From Blautia hominis (lineage in GTDB: Bacteria; Bacillota; Clostridia; Lachnospirales; Lachnospiraceae), in contig NQOF01000003.1 of NCBI GenBank assembly GCA_002270465.1, positions 372,001 through 436,000 on the forward strand: a stretch of DNA of 64,000 nt, read 5' to 3'. The notes below the pieces were generated by a model. The model did no database searches. It was not told the DNA's origin and was given only the letters and a program-made list of their open reading frames with translations. Below are positions 26,021 to 34,684 of the stretch, piece after piece. Both the position numbers and the translations under genes were made by a program. The first letter of the stretch is position 1, and every line of letters begins with the position of its first letter.

Positions 26021-26938
26021 ATGGGTGATGAGAAGTGTACAGGCCGGGTATTTTCTATAGAGAGATTTTCCATTCATGACGGCCCGGGAGTACGGACCAG
26101 TGTTTTTTTAAAAGGCTGTAATCTTTCCTGTATCTGGTGTCACAACCCGGAGAGCGGCAGGCGGGAGCAGGAACTGCAGTTTGTGGAAAAGGACTGCGTC
26201 CTTTGCGGGCATTGCGGGCAGGTCTGTGAGAGGGGCGTCCACCAGTTCTGCACAGACGGCAGCGAAAGAACAAAACATACTATTTTAAGGAAAAATTGTG
26301 ACCTGTGCGGCAGCTGTGTGAGAAACTGTCCCGCAGAGGCACTGCATATATTGGGATATGAGATGGGTGTGGCTGAGGCCATGGAGATCATACGCAGAGA
26401 TAAGATTTATTACAAGACGGACGGAGGGGTGACGCTTTCCGGGGGAGAACCTCTTCTGCAGGCAAAATTCTGCCGGGAACTGCTGAAGCAGTGCAGGGAG
26501 GAGAAAATCTCCACCTGTGTGGAGACTGCGGGTGATGTGCCTTTTGAAAGATTCCGGCAGGTTATGGATGTGACAGATGTGTTCCTGCTTGATTATAAAT
26601 TGTCGGATGAAGATTCCATGAGGCGTTTTACGGGAGGAAATCTGGGTAGGATTCTTTCTAACCTCCGGGAACTGAGGCGGGAAGGCAGGGAAGTGATACT
26701 GCGCTGCCCTGTGATACCGGGGATCAATGACACGGAGGCGCATTTTCGGAGTATTGCCGCACTGGCCCGCAAAGAAAAGATTGGGCAGGTGGAGCTTATG
26801 CCCTATCATAATTTCGGAAAGGATAAGTGGCTGCAGATTGGCAGGGATTATAAACTAAAGGATCTGGAATCTGTCTCCAGGGAACAGGAGAACAGGTGGA
26901 AGGATATACTCAGAAGTTATCTGGAGGAAAAGATATGA
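26021..26938 (+). CDS. Glycyl radical enzyme activating enzyme (radical SAM)
   Basis: 305 residues from the ATG at 26021, with GAGGAG seven bases upstream. The radical-SAM cluster is bound by CNLSCIWC (Cys33, Cys37, Cys40). A ferredoxin-like insert with two more cysteine sets follows: CVLCGHCGQVCERGVHQFC and CDLCGSCVRNC. This layout is the PflA-like class that services glycerol/diol dehydratases and related lyases, supporting the dehydratase-class reading of the preceding gene. It would abstract the Gly741 hydrogen in that protein. Its stop codon overlaps the start of the next gene (ATGA). Confidence 0.93.
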   Translation: MGDEKCTGRVFSIERFSIHDGPGVRTSVFLKGCNLSCIWCHNPESGRREQELQFVEKDCVLCGHCGQVCERGVHQFCTDGSERTKHTILRKNCDLCGSCVRNCPAEALHILGYEMGVAEAMEIIRRDKIYYKTDGGVTLSGGEPLLQAKFCRELLKQCREEKISTCVETAGDVPFERFRQVMDVTDVFLLDYKLSDEDSMRRFTGGNLGRILSNLRELRREGREVILRCPVIPGINDTEAHFRSIAALARKEKIGQVELMPYHNFGKDKWLQIGRDYKLKDLESVSREQENRWKDILRSYLEEKI

Positions 26939-28983
26939 AGCAGAAGATACGAAGCATGGAAGTTTGGGTAAACAGGCAGAGAGGCGGGAGAAAAGAACTG
27001 CTTCCATCCGGCAGCAGGGAGACGGAGACAGGTGTGGTTTCCTGTTTTGGGGATGAGAAAACAGGAGCCGAAGTGACGGTGGAGGAAAGGGACGGTATTC
27101 TCACAGGAGAGATAAGGCTGTGGCTGGAGACCCAGCCTTTCCGGGAAAATGATAACCTTTCCGCAGATGTTCCTGTGGAGCTTGTGTTTGGTATGGAGGA
27201 GCAGCCGAAAAGAATGACGGCTATGTATCTGCACCGTGACTGGTGGACCAGGCCTGTTTTTCTTACTGAGACAGCAGGGATACCGGCCAGGACGCAGGCT
27301 CTGTATATGGAACAGGAGGAAGGGTATTCCTTTCTGCTCCCGCTGGCAGGGGAGGTTATGAAAACAACACTGAAGGGGGAGGAGGGGAACCGGCTGGTCC
27401 TGCAGATGACGGCCCACAAAGGGGGAATCTGTGAGGTGTGTGAGAAGGTATTCATGCTGGCGGAAGCGGATTCCATTTATCAGGCTGTCTCCAAAGTGTT
27501 CGGGCAGGCTGCCCGGGAGAAATCACTGCCTTTGAAGGAAGAAAAGGAGTACCCGGCCATGCTGGAGTATCTGGGATGGTGCAGCTGGGACGCATTTTAT
27601 ACGGATATCACGGAGGAGAAGGTCAGGGAAAAAGCGGAGGAGCTGCAGCAGAAGGATATCCCTGTCCGCTGGATGCTGCTGGATGACGGCTGGCTTTCGG
27701 TACATGGGCAGAGACTGTACAGCCTGCAGCCGGAGGAGAAGAAATTCCCCAAGGGATTTAAGAGAATGACGGAGGACATCAAAGACAGGACTTCTGTCCG
27801 GTGGTTCGGGGTCTGGCATGCCCTGGGCGGCTACTGGGGCGGAATCGAACCGGGTTCCCCGGCCGCGGTCTGTGAGAGGGAACATCTTTATGAGACGGCG
27901 GAGGGGAAACTTCTGCCTCACCCGTCCGCTGAAAAGGGGTTTGGATTTTTCCGGGACTGGTATGAAAGCCTGAGAAGGGACGGCATTGACTTTGTGAAGG
28001 TGGATGGCCAGAGTGCGGTCAAGAATTATTTTGAAAATGAGTTTTCCGTGTGCCGTGCTGCCAGTGGGTGTCATCAGGCCCTGGAGGGAGCGGCGGCCTC
28101 TTATATGGGGGGACGGCTCATCAACTGTATGGGCATGGCTATGGAGAACCTGCTTGGCAGGCCCGGCTCTGCGGTGAGCAGGAACAGTGATGATTTTGTG
28201 CCGGAGGCGGAGGACGGATTCCGGGAACATTTGCTGCAAAATGCGTATAACGCGGTTTATCATGACGAGATGTATTTTTGTGACTGGGATATGTTCTGGA
28301 CCTGCCATGAAGACGCCACAAAGCATGGAATCCTGCGGGCGCTGAGCGGGGGGCCTGTCTATGTAAGTGACAAGACAGGGGAAAGCAGCCGGGAGGCTGT
28401 CCTGCCTCTTGTATATCATGACGGAAGGATCCTGCGGATGGATAGAGCAGGGAAACCGACCCCGGACTGTATGTTCCCGGACCCTTCTAAGGGCGGAGTC
28501 CTGAAAGTGTGCAATATAGCCTCCTGCGGCAGCAGAAAGGGCGGGGCTGTGGCGGTATATAATGTGAGCAGCCGGCCGGCAGAGGGTTGTGTATGCAGCA
28601 GTGATATTTATGACCTGCCTTCCGGTGCATATTATATCTATGATTACATGGCAAAGTCCGGCGAAGTGGCTGAGTGCAGGGAGTTCCGGCTGGAAGCAGG
28701 AGCGTGTGGATTGTATCTGTTCATTCCCGTGGAAAAGGGATTCGCTCCGGTAGGACTTGCGGATAAGTATATCAGTTTCCATGCAGTGCGGGATACCTGG
28801 GCCACAGATTCCCAGGCCATGGCAGTGCTGGAGGAAGGCGGGGAGTTTGTCTTTTACCGGGAGAAGAACGTGGAGAAGATCACAGTGAACGGGGAGGACT
28901 GTACTTCCATGCTGACAAGAGAAGGCAGCTTATACAGGATTCGGATAGCGCGTACAGAGAAGCTTATCGTCATGGTGGAATAG
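26935..28983 (+). CDS. GH36 raffinose-synthase/Sip1-type alpha-galactosidase
   Basis: 682 residues from the ATG overlapping the activase stop codon. The catalytic barrel begins YLGWCSWDAFYTDITEEKV, followed by MLLDDGWLS, DFVKVDGQS (nucleophile Asp) and SRNSDDFVPE (acid/base Asp), the pattern of the seed-imbibition/raffinose-synthase branch of GH36. Bacterial members are generally alpha-galactosidases. It is cytoplasmic. It differs strongly from the second GH36 enzyme at 29.6 kb, so the two probably recognise different linkages or acceptors. Confidence 0.85.
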   Translation: MKQKIRSMEVWVNRQRGGRKELLPSGSRETETGVVSCFGDEKTGAEVTVEERDGILTGEIRLWLETQPFRENDNLSADVPVELVFGMEEQPKRMTAMYLHRDWWTRPVFLTETAGIPARTQALYMEQEEGYSFLLPLAGEVMKTTLKGEEGNRLVLQMTAHKGGICEVCEKVFMLAEADSIYQAVSKVFGQAAREKSLPLKEEKEYPAMLEYLGWCSWDAFYTDITEEKVREKAEELQQKDIPVRWMLLDDGWLSVHGQRLYSLQPEEKKFPKGFKRMTEDIKDRTSVRWFGVWHALGGYWGGIEPGSPAAVCEREHLYETAEGKLLPHPSAEKGFGFFRDWYESLRRDGIDFVKVDGQSAVKNYFENEFSVCRAASGCHQALEGAAASYMGGRLINCMGMAMENLLGRPGSAVSRNSDDFVPEAEDGFREHLLQNAYNAVYHDEMYFCDWDMFWTCHEDATKHGILRALSGGPVYVSDKTGESSREAVLPLVYHDGRILRMDRAGKPTPDCMFPDPSKGGVLKVCNIASCGSRKGGAVAVYNVSSRPAEGCVCSSDIYDLPSGAYYIYDYMAKSGEVAECREFRLEAGACGLYLFIPVEKGFAPVGLADKYISFHAVRDTWATDSQAMAVLEEGGEFVFYREKNVEKITVNGEDCTSMLTREGSLYRIRIARTEKLIVMVE

Positions 28984-28995
28984 GAGGATCTTATC

Positions 28996-29610
28996 ATGTT
29001 TGGAAAAGAGAAAAAAGAACTGTGCCGGATCTGCCATCTGCTTTATCAGAAAGATCTTGTGACAGCAACGGATGGAAATGTCAGTATGCAGACAGAGGAA
29101 GGCTTTATTCTGCTTACACCATCGGGAAAGCATAAAGGCATGCTGGAGCCGGAGGAGATACTGGTTTTGGACGGTGACGGAGCGGTGAGGGAGGGAAGCG
29201 GCAGGCCTTCAAAGGAGTATCCCATGCACAGAGCGGTCTATGAGCAGAGGCCGGAGGTAAACGCTGTGATCCATACACACCCTGTCTATACCACGGCATT
29301 TGCTCTTGCAGGCAGAAATCTTCCCAATGACTATCTCATTGAGATGCCTATGATGCTGGGCCGGACTGCACTGGCGCCCTTTGCCCTTCCCGGCACAAAG
29401 GAGATGGCGGAGGCAGTCAAGCCTTTTCTTGAGGAGTGCAGTGCCATTCTTTTGAAGAACCACGGCGCCCTGACCATGGGGAAGGACCTGACAGAGGCAT
29501 ACTGCCGGATGGAGGTTATGGAGAGTATTGCCAAGACCATTATCCTGTCCGCTGTCATAGGGAAACCGGAGCGGATTTTGGCAGAGGATATGGAAAAAAT
29601 GAAAAAATAG
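28996..29610 (+). CDS. Class II aldolase/adducin-family sugar-phosphate aldolase, FucA-like
   Basis: 204 residues. Motifs of the L-fuculose/L-rhamnulose-phosphate aldolase family are present: TDGNVSMQ, TPSGKHKG, the catalytic Glu in SKEYPMHRAVYE, zinc ligands HTHP and KNHGALTMG. It would split a ketose-1-phosphate into DHAP and an aldehyde; ribulose-phosphate epimerases share the fold. This is the second aldolase in the locus, so at least two sugar types are probably processed. An AGGAGG site precedes the ATG. Confidence 0.88.
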   Translation: MFGKEKKELCRICHLLYQKDLVTATDGNVSMQTEEGFILLTPSGKHKGMLEPEEILVLDGDGAVREGSGRPSKEYPMHRAVYEQRPEVNAVIHTHPVYTTAFALAGRNLPNDYLIEMPMMLGRTALAPFALPGTKEMAEAVKPFLEECSAILLKNHGALTMGKDLTEAYCRMEVMESIAKTIILSAVIGKPERILAEDMEKMKK

Positions 29611-29641
29611 TGCCCCGAAGTGCGCGGAAATGGAGAGTTCT

Positions 29642-31735
29642 ATGGAGAATTTGATTCAGATAAAGGAAAATGGTATCAATTTGGTGTTTAAGATCGCGGA
29701 GGACAAGACCGTATCTTTTCTGCACTGCCAGAAATCGGAATTTAACCCCGGTGACATCAGGGAGAACCAGGAAGACTGGTATAGGCTGGTGGAGGTCCAA
29801 CTGGCCGGGGAGGACCAGGATGACCATCATGGTTCCAAATACACGGGAACGCTTCCGGGCAGGCGTCTGGTGTTTTGTGACTGGAAGGATACGAGGAATG
29901 GAAGGGGAAGGAAGCTGGAGCTTTCCCAGAGGGATGAGAGGACAGGGCTTTTCGTGACCAGCCATTTCCAGTTTACAGACGGCACGTCTGTTCTGGAGTC
30001 CTGGACAACCATTGTAAATCAGGGGGTGGAGCCGCAGGGGCTTACATATGTATCCTCCTTTGCGCTGACGGGTATCACAAAGGCTTCCATGGAGGACTGG
30101 GATAGGGCGGCGGCGCTGAAAGTACCGTCCAACACCTGGTATGGGGAATTTCAGTGGAAGGATTATACCTTGCCGGAACTGGGGCTGTATAAGGTATTCC
30201 ATTATTCCACAAAACGTCTTTCTTTTTCAGCCACGGGGACGTGGAACTCCCATGAGTTTCTTCCCATGGGTTATATCAGCTGTGAGGATTCCGGGGAGGG
30301 ATGGTATTTTTCCATTCTCCACAATGGCTCCTGGCACTGGGAGGTCAGTGACATCAAGGACGCGCTGTATCTGCAGCTGAGCGGCCCGGCGGAAGCGGAG
30401 AACCATTGGTTTAAGTGGCTGGAGCCGGAGGAGGCGTTTGAGAGTGTCCATGCCGCTGTTGCCGTGACAACCAGGGGATTTGAGGATGCGGTGGCAGAAA
30501 TGACCGGTTACCGGAGGCTCTGCCGCAGACGAAATGAGGATAATGAAAAACTGCCGGTAATCTTCAATGACTTCATGAATTGTCTGGGCGGGGACCCCAC
30601 GGAAGAAAAGGAGTATCCTCTGATTGACGCGGCGGCGGAGATTGGCTGTGAATATTATACCATTGATGCGGGGTGGTATGCCAATGGCTCCTGGTGGTCC
30701 AGAGTGGGAGAGTGGGAGCCAAGCAGCAAACGGTTTCCCCATGGCCTTTCCAAGGTCCTTGACTATATCCGGGATAAGGGCATGGTGCCCGGCCTTTGGC
30801 TGGAGCTGGAGGTCATGGGAATCCATTGTCCTATAGCGGCTGAGAAGCCGGATGACTGGTTTTTCTGCAGGCATGGCAGGAGGGTCATTGACCACGGCAG
30901 ATATCAGCTGGATTACAGGAACCTGCAGGTGCGGCAGTTTGCCCATGAGGTGGTACGCCGTCTGGTGGAAGAGTATGGCGCAGGCTACATAAAGATGGAT
31001 TACAACATCAATGCGGGGATTGGCACGGAGCTGGGAGCCGACAGCGCGGGGGACGGTCTTCTTTTGCATAACCGGGCGTATCTTTCCTGGCTGGATGAGG
31101 TATTCCTTGCATATCCAAAGCTGATCATAGAGAACTGCGGGAGCGGGGGGATGAGGATCAATGACGCACTTCTTTCCCGGCACAGTATCCAGTCCAGCTC
31201 AGACCAGACGGAATATACCAACTATGCCGCCATATCAGCGGCAGCCCCGGCGGCTTTGACGCCGGAGCAGAATGCGGTATGGTCCTATCCTCTGACGGGG
31301 GCGGATGCGGAGCAGACGGCGTTTAATATGGTGAATGCCATGACCATGAGGATCCATCAAAGCGGGCACCTGGCAAAGCTTTCCGGGGAAAATAAAGAAC
31401 TGATCCGGGAGGGTATCGCTTATTATAAGTCGTACAGAGAGCTGATAAAGATATCGTTTCCTTTCTGGCCCCTTGGGATGCCGGCTTTTGACCACAAGCA
31501 GTTCGCCCTGGGATTCAGAAATGAAGTGTGTGCCCACCTGGCTGTGTGGAATATAGAATCTGCTGACGGTGGGATGGAGATTCCGCTGGATGGCCTGGAA
31601 CGAGAGATATCCCATATTGAGCTGGTGTATCCGGCCAGTCTGCCCTGTGAATACCGTTATTATAGGGAAACGGGGAAACTTGTGGTGAGACAGCCGGAAA
31701 AGAGTGCCAGATTGTTTAAGATAGATTGGAAGTAG
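29642..31735 (+). CDS. GH36 alpha-galactosidase or alpha-N-acetylgalactosaminidase
   Basis: 697 residues from the ATG at 29642, which has GGAGAG upstream; an in-frame ATG at 29630 lacks one. A GH36 N-terminal beta supersandwich is followed by a barrel with YYTIDAGWYANGSWW, GLWLELEVMG, YIKMDYNINAG (nucleophile Asp), ENCGSGGMRIN and SSSDQTEY (acid/base Asp). There is no signal peptide. The stop codon is three bases before the second sulfatase's ATG, so the two are coupled; desulfation and alpha-glycoside cleavage may be consecutive. Confidence 0.88.
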   Translation: MENLIQIKENGINLVFKIAEDKTVSFLHCQKSEFNPGDIRENQEDWYRLVEVQLAGEDQDDHHGSKYTGTLPGRRLVFCDWKDTRNGRGRKLELSQRDERTGLFVTSHFQFTDGTSVLESWTTIVNQGVEPQGLTYVSSFALTGITKASMEDWDRAAALKVPSNTWYGEFQWKDYTLPELGLYKVFHYSTKRLSFSATGTWNSHEFLPMGYISCEDSGEGWYFSILHNGSWHWEVSDIKDALYLQLSGPAEAENHWFKWLEPEEAFESVHAAVAVTTRGFEDAVAEMTGYRRLCRRRNEDNEKLPVIFNDFMNCLGGDPTEEKEYPLIDAAAEIGCEYYTIDAGWYANGSWWSRVGEWEPSSKRFPHGLSKVLDYIRDKGMVPGLWLELEVMGIHCPIAAEKPDDWFFCRHGRRVIDHGRYQLDYRNLQVRQFAHEVVRRLVEEYGAGYIKMDYNINAGIGTELGADSAGDGLLLHNRAYLSWLDEVFLAYPKLIIENCGSGGMRINDALLSRHSIQSSSDQTEYTNYAAISAAAPAALTPEQNAVWSYPLTGADAEQTAFNMVNAMTMRIHQSGHLAKLSGENKELIREGIAYYKSYRELIKISFPFWPLGMPAFDHKQFALGFRNEVCAHLAVWNIESADGGMEIPLDGLEREISHIELVYPASLPCEYRYYRETGKLVVRQPEKSARLFKIDWK

Positions 31736-31738
31736 CAG

Positions 31739-33211
31739 ATGGATGGTAAGAATTTGATCGTGATCACGACAGACCAGCAGAGGTATGACAGCCTGGGCTG
31801 TAACGGGGGATATTGGATGCACACCCCATATCTGGACAGGATTGCCCGGGCAGGGGCCCGGTTTGAGCGGGCCTATTGTCCGAACCCTGTCTGCACGCCC
31901 TCCAGGGTCTCTATTATGACGGGTCTTATGCCCTCGCGCCATGGCTCGTATAATATTGGGACAAGGGTGTTTTCCACAGAACATTTTCTGAGTACAAGGC
32001 TGCGAAGGGAGGGGTACTGCTGTCATCATATCGGTAAGGCCCATTTTTATCCCTGGGATGTCAGTTCCCCGGAAAACTGCGGCGTGTTTCCCGAGGAGGG
32101 GCTAAAGGATTTTGCGGGTTTTGAAACCGCGGAGATTTCCATCGGACATAGTGACTGGGGTGTGAACGGCCATTATGAGAGATGGCTGGAGGAGAAGGGG
32201 ATACGCAAAGGCAGGCATATGCCTCAGCTGCAGGTGAAGCGGCTTTTTGAGAAGGACGCCTACGGGACAGGAGACTGGGGAATGCCGGTTTCCTGCCACA
32301 GCGGGGCGTGGATCCTGGAGCGGTCGGAGAAGTTTTTGAGAGAGCGGAGAAGGGACAGGCCTTTTTATCTGAATCTGGGGTTCCAGGACCCTCATCATCC
32401 ACTGGCTCTGCCCTGTGGGCACCCCAGACTGGCCCCGGAGAGTATCCCCCCAAGCCGGGGCGGATATGACAGCCGGCTGGAACATCAGGAGGAGCTTGCC
32501 AACGGCAGGATCCTGGACGGAAGATTCGCCGGGCCGCTGGGGATTGCGGGAAATCAGAATACTTCATGGGTGGACTACACTTATGAACAGAAGCAGGTCG
32601 TTAAGAGTTATTATTATTCCATGGTGGAACTGTTCGACCGGCAGATGGGGCAGCTTCTGGAACTGCTGGACAGGTATCAGGTATCTGAGGATACCATGCT
32701 TGTCATAACCAGTGACCATGGGGATATGCTTTTTGACCATGGGATGGGGGAAAAGGGGCCTCTGGCGTATGAAGAGGTGGTAAAGGTCCCATTGCTGCTT
32801 TGTTTTCCCGGGAGGATAAAACCGGGTGTGGTGAAGGAAGTGGTATCTCTCACCGATATTGTCCCTACGGTTCTGGACTATTTGGAAATGGGGAGTCAGC
32901 CGGTTTGCGACGGGCTGTCTCTGCGGCCTCTTCTGGAAGGGAAAAAGTGGGACAGGGAAGGGGTCAGGATTGAATTTAAGGAGGAGAAGGATGCGGTCCG
33001 CTATAAGTGTTTTGTGACCCGGGAGTGGAAGCTGATAGAGTATATGGGGGAGGCATACGGAGAATTGTATCATCTGAGAGAGGATCCGGGGGAACAGCGC
33101 AATCTGTATTTTGAGGAGGCCTGTCTGCCTGTAAAATATGAGCTTTTGAGGATGATGACGGAAGAGGCGGAAAAGAGAGAATTTTGTGCCGAGAGGCCAT
33201 GCAGATGTTGA
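31739..33211 (+). CDS. Second cytoplasmic sulfatase, cysteine-type
   Basis: 490 residues. It opens KNLIVITTDQQRYDSLGCNG, with metal ligands Asp12 and Gln13 region. The canonical activation motif CTPSRVSIMTG places the formylglycine precursor at Cys52. A metal-binding TSDHGDMLFDHG lies near residue 325. There is no signal peptide, so like the one at 3.8 kb it works inside the cell. The two are only distantly similar, suggesting separate sulfate positions or sugars. It starts three bases after the GH36 gene. Confidence 0.92.
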   Translation: MDGKNLIVITTDQQRYDSLGCNGGYWMHTPYLDRIARAGARFERAYCPNPVCTPSRVSIMTGLMPSRHGSYNIGTRVFSTEHFLSTRLRREGYCCHHIGKAHFYPWDVSSPENCGVFPEEGLKDFAGFETAEISIGHSDWGVNGHYERWLEEKGIRKGRHMPQLQVKRLFEKDAYGTGDWGMPVSCHSGAWILERSEKFLRERRRDRPFYLNLGFQDPHHPLALPCGHPRLAPESIPPSRGGYDSRLEHQEELANGRILDGRFAGPLGIAGNQNTSWVDYTYEQKQVVKSYYYSMVELFDRQMGQLLELLDRYQVSEDTMLVITSDHGDMLFDHGMGEKGPLAYEEVVKVPLLLCFPGRIKPGVVKEVVSLTDIVPTVLDYLEMGSQPVCDGLSLRPLLEGKKWDREGVRIEFKEEKDAVRYKCFVTREWKLIEYMGEAYGELYHLREDPGEQRNLYFEEACLPVKYELLRMMTEEAEKREFCAERPCRC

Positions 33212-33231
33212 GTACAGCGGGAGGAATGTGT

Positions 33232-34665
33232 ATGAAAAATAAAATTATGCTGATCACCTATGCGGACAGCTTTGGAAGGAACCTGAGGGAATTGGGGGAT
33301 GTGCTGGATACTTATTTCAGGAGGGAGATTGGGGCGGTCCATATACTGCCTTTTTTCCCCAGCAGCGGGGACCGGGGGTTCGCACCTCTCACTTATCAGG
33401 AGGTGGAGCCGGCGTTTGGTTCCTGGGAGGATGTGGATAGACTGGCAGAGAACTATGAGCTGATGTTTGATTTTATGATCAACCATTTGTCGCGGCAGTC
33501 TGTTTTTTTTCGGGATTTTGTGAAAAAACACCAGGAGTCTCGGTATAAAGATATGTTTATCCGGTTCCGGGATTTCTGGCCCGGCGGGTTTCCCAGTGAG
33601 GAGGAGACCGCCGTGTTAAATAAGAGAAAGGACCATGCGCCCTGTGAGCGGATTTTGTTTGATGACGGGGAGGAGGAGGATATCTGGTGTACCTTTTCGG
33701 AGGAGCAGATGGACCTGAATCTGGAGTCTGGGGTCACCTGGGAGTTTATTGAGGAGTCTCTTCGGTTTCTTATGGCCCATAAGGCTTCTATGATCCGTCT
33801 GGACGCGTTTGCCTTTGCCACGAAAAAGTACGGCACCTCCTGTTTTTTCGTGGAACCGGAGATGTGGGAGCTGATGGAGCGGGTGCAGGATATTCTGGAT
33901 GAGGGGCAGGTCCCCATGCTGCCGGAAATCCATGACCATTATAAAGTGCAGATGAAAATAGCGGAGAGGGGGTATGGGGTCTATGATTTTGCCCTGCCGG
34001 TGCTGGTGCTGCATACTCTGTACACGGGGAACTGCAGACGTCTGAAGCATTGGTTTGAGATATGTCCCGGGAATCAGTATACGACGTTGGATACCCATGA
34101 CGGTATCGGGACCGTGGATGTGGAGGGGCTGTTGACGGATGAGGAGCTGGAGCAGGTGATCAAAAAGACGGGTGAGTACGGCGCTAATTTTAAAATGGAT
34201 TTTTCGGAAAAGGCCAAGGACAAACCTGTGGTGTACCAGATCAATTGTACTTACTATTCCGCGCTGGGGGAGGATGACAGTGCTTATCTTCTGGCCCGGG
34301 CGATCCAGTTTTTTGCGCCGGGGGTGCCACAGGTATATTATATGGGGCTTTTGGCGGGAGAGAATGACTATGAGCTGATGAAGGAGACGGATTTCCCCAG
34401 AAATATCAGCCGTCATAATTATACGGTGGAAGAGGTCAGGGAAGCGGTAAAAAAACCAGTGGTGCGGGAGCTGTGCAGGCTTATGCGGATCCGGAATGAA
34501 TATGCCGCTTTTGACGGGGCTGTCCGGGTGGCGGACCTGCCGGATGATAGGCTGGAGATCACAAGGGAGAGCAACGGCTGTAAAGCTGTCCTGCTGGCGG
34601 ATTTAAAGTCCAGGGAATTTTGTATCACCTGCGGTGACGAGTCTTTTGATTACAGGAGCAAATAA
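33232..34665 (+). CDS. GH13_18 sucrose-phosphorylase-like enzyme
   Basis: 477 residues from the ATG at 33232, six bases after GGGAGGA; upstream in-frame ATGs would overlap the sulfatase. Features of the GH13 subfamily 18 phosphorylases are IHILPFFPSSGDRGF-type opening (VHILPFFPSSGDRGFA), the nucleophile Asp in MIRLDAFAF, acid/base Glu in LPEIHDH and the third carboxylate in TLDTHDGIG. Relatives phosphorolyse sucrose, sucrose-6-phosphate, glucosylglycerol or glucosylglycerate. The acceptor is not evident here. It is cytoplasmic and would conserve the glycosidic bond energy as a hexose-1-phosphate. Confidence 0.85.
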   Translation: MKNKIMLITYADSFGRNLRELGDVLDTYFRREIGAVHILPFFPSSGDRGFAPLTYQEVEPAFGSWEDVDRLAENYELMFDFMINHLSRQSVFFRDFVKKHQESRYKDMFIRFRDFWPGGFPSEEETAVLNKRKDHAPCERILFDDGEEEDIWCTFSEEQMDLNLESGVTWEFIEESLRFLMAHKASMIRLDAFAFATKKYGTSCFFVEPEMWELMERVQDILDEGQVPMLPEIHDHYKVQMKIAERGYGVYDFALPVLVLHTLYTGNCRRLKHWFEICPGNQYTTLDTHDGIGTVDVEGLLTDEELEQVIKKTGEYGANFKMDFSEKAKDKPVVYQINCTYYSALGEDDSAYLLARAIQFFAPGVPQVYYMGLLAGENDYELMKETDFPRNISRHNYTVEEVREAVKKPVVRELCRLMRIRNEYAAFDGAVRVADLPDDRLEITRESNGCKAVLLADLKSREFCITCGDESFDYRSK

Positions 34666-34684
34666 GGAAAGGCATGACAAAGAG

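Noticed and set aside
27523-28782. A 419-codon minus-strand frame opposite the Sip1-type GH36 gene
   Set aside because: It is a shadow of a gene with clear catalytic motifs, and its translation is low-complexity His/Arg/Pro-rich.
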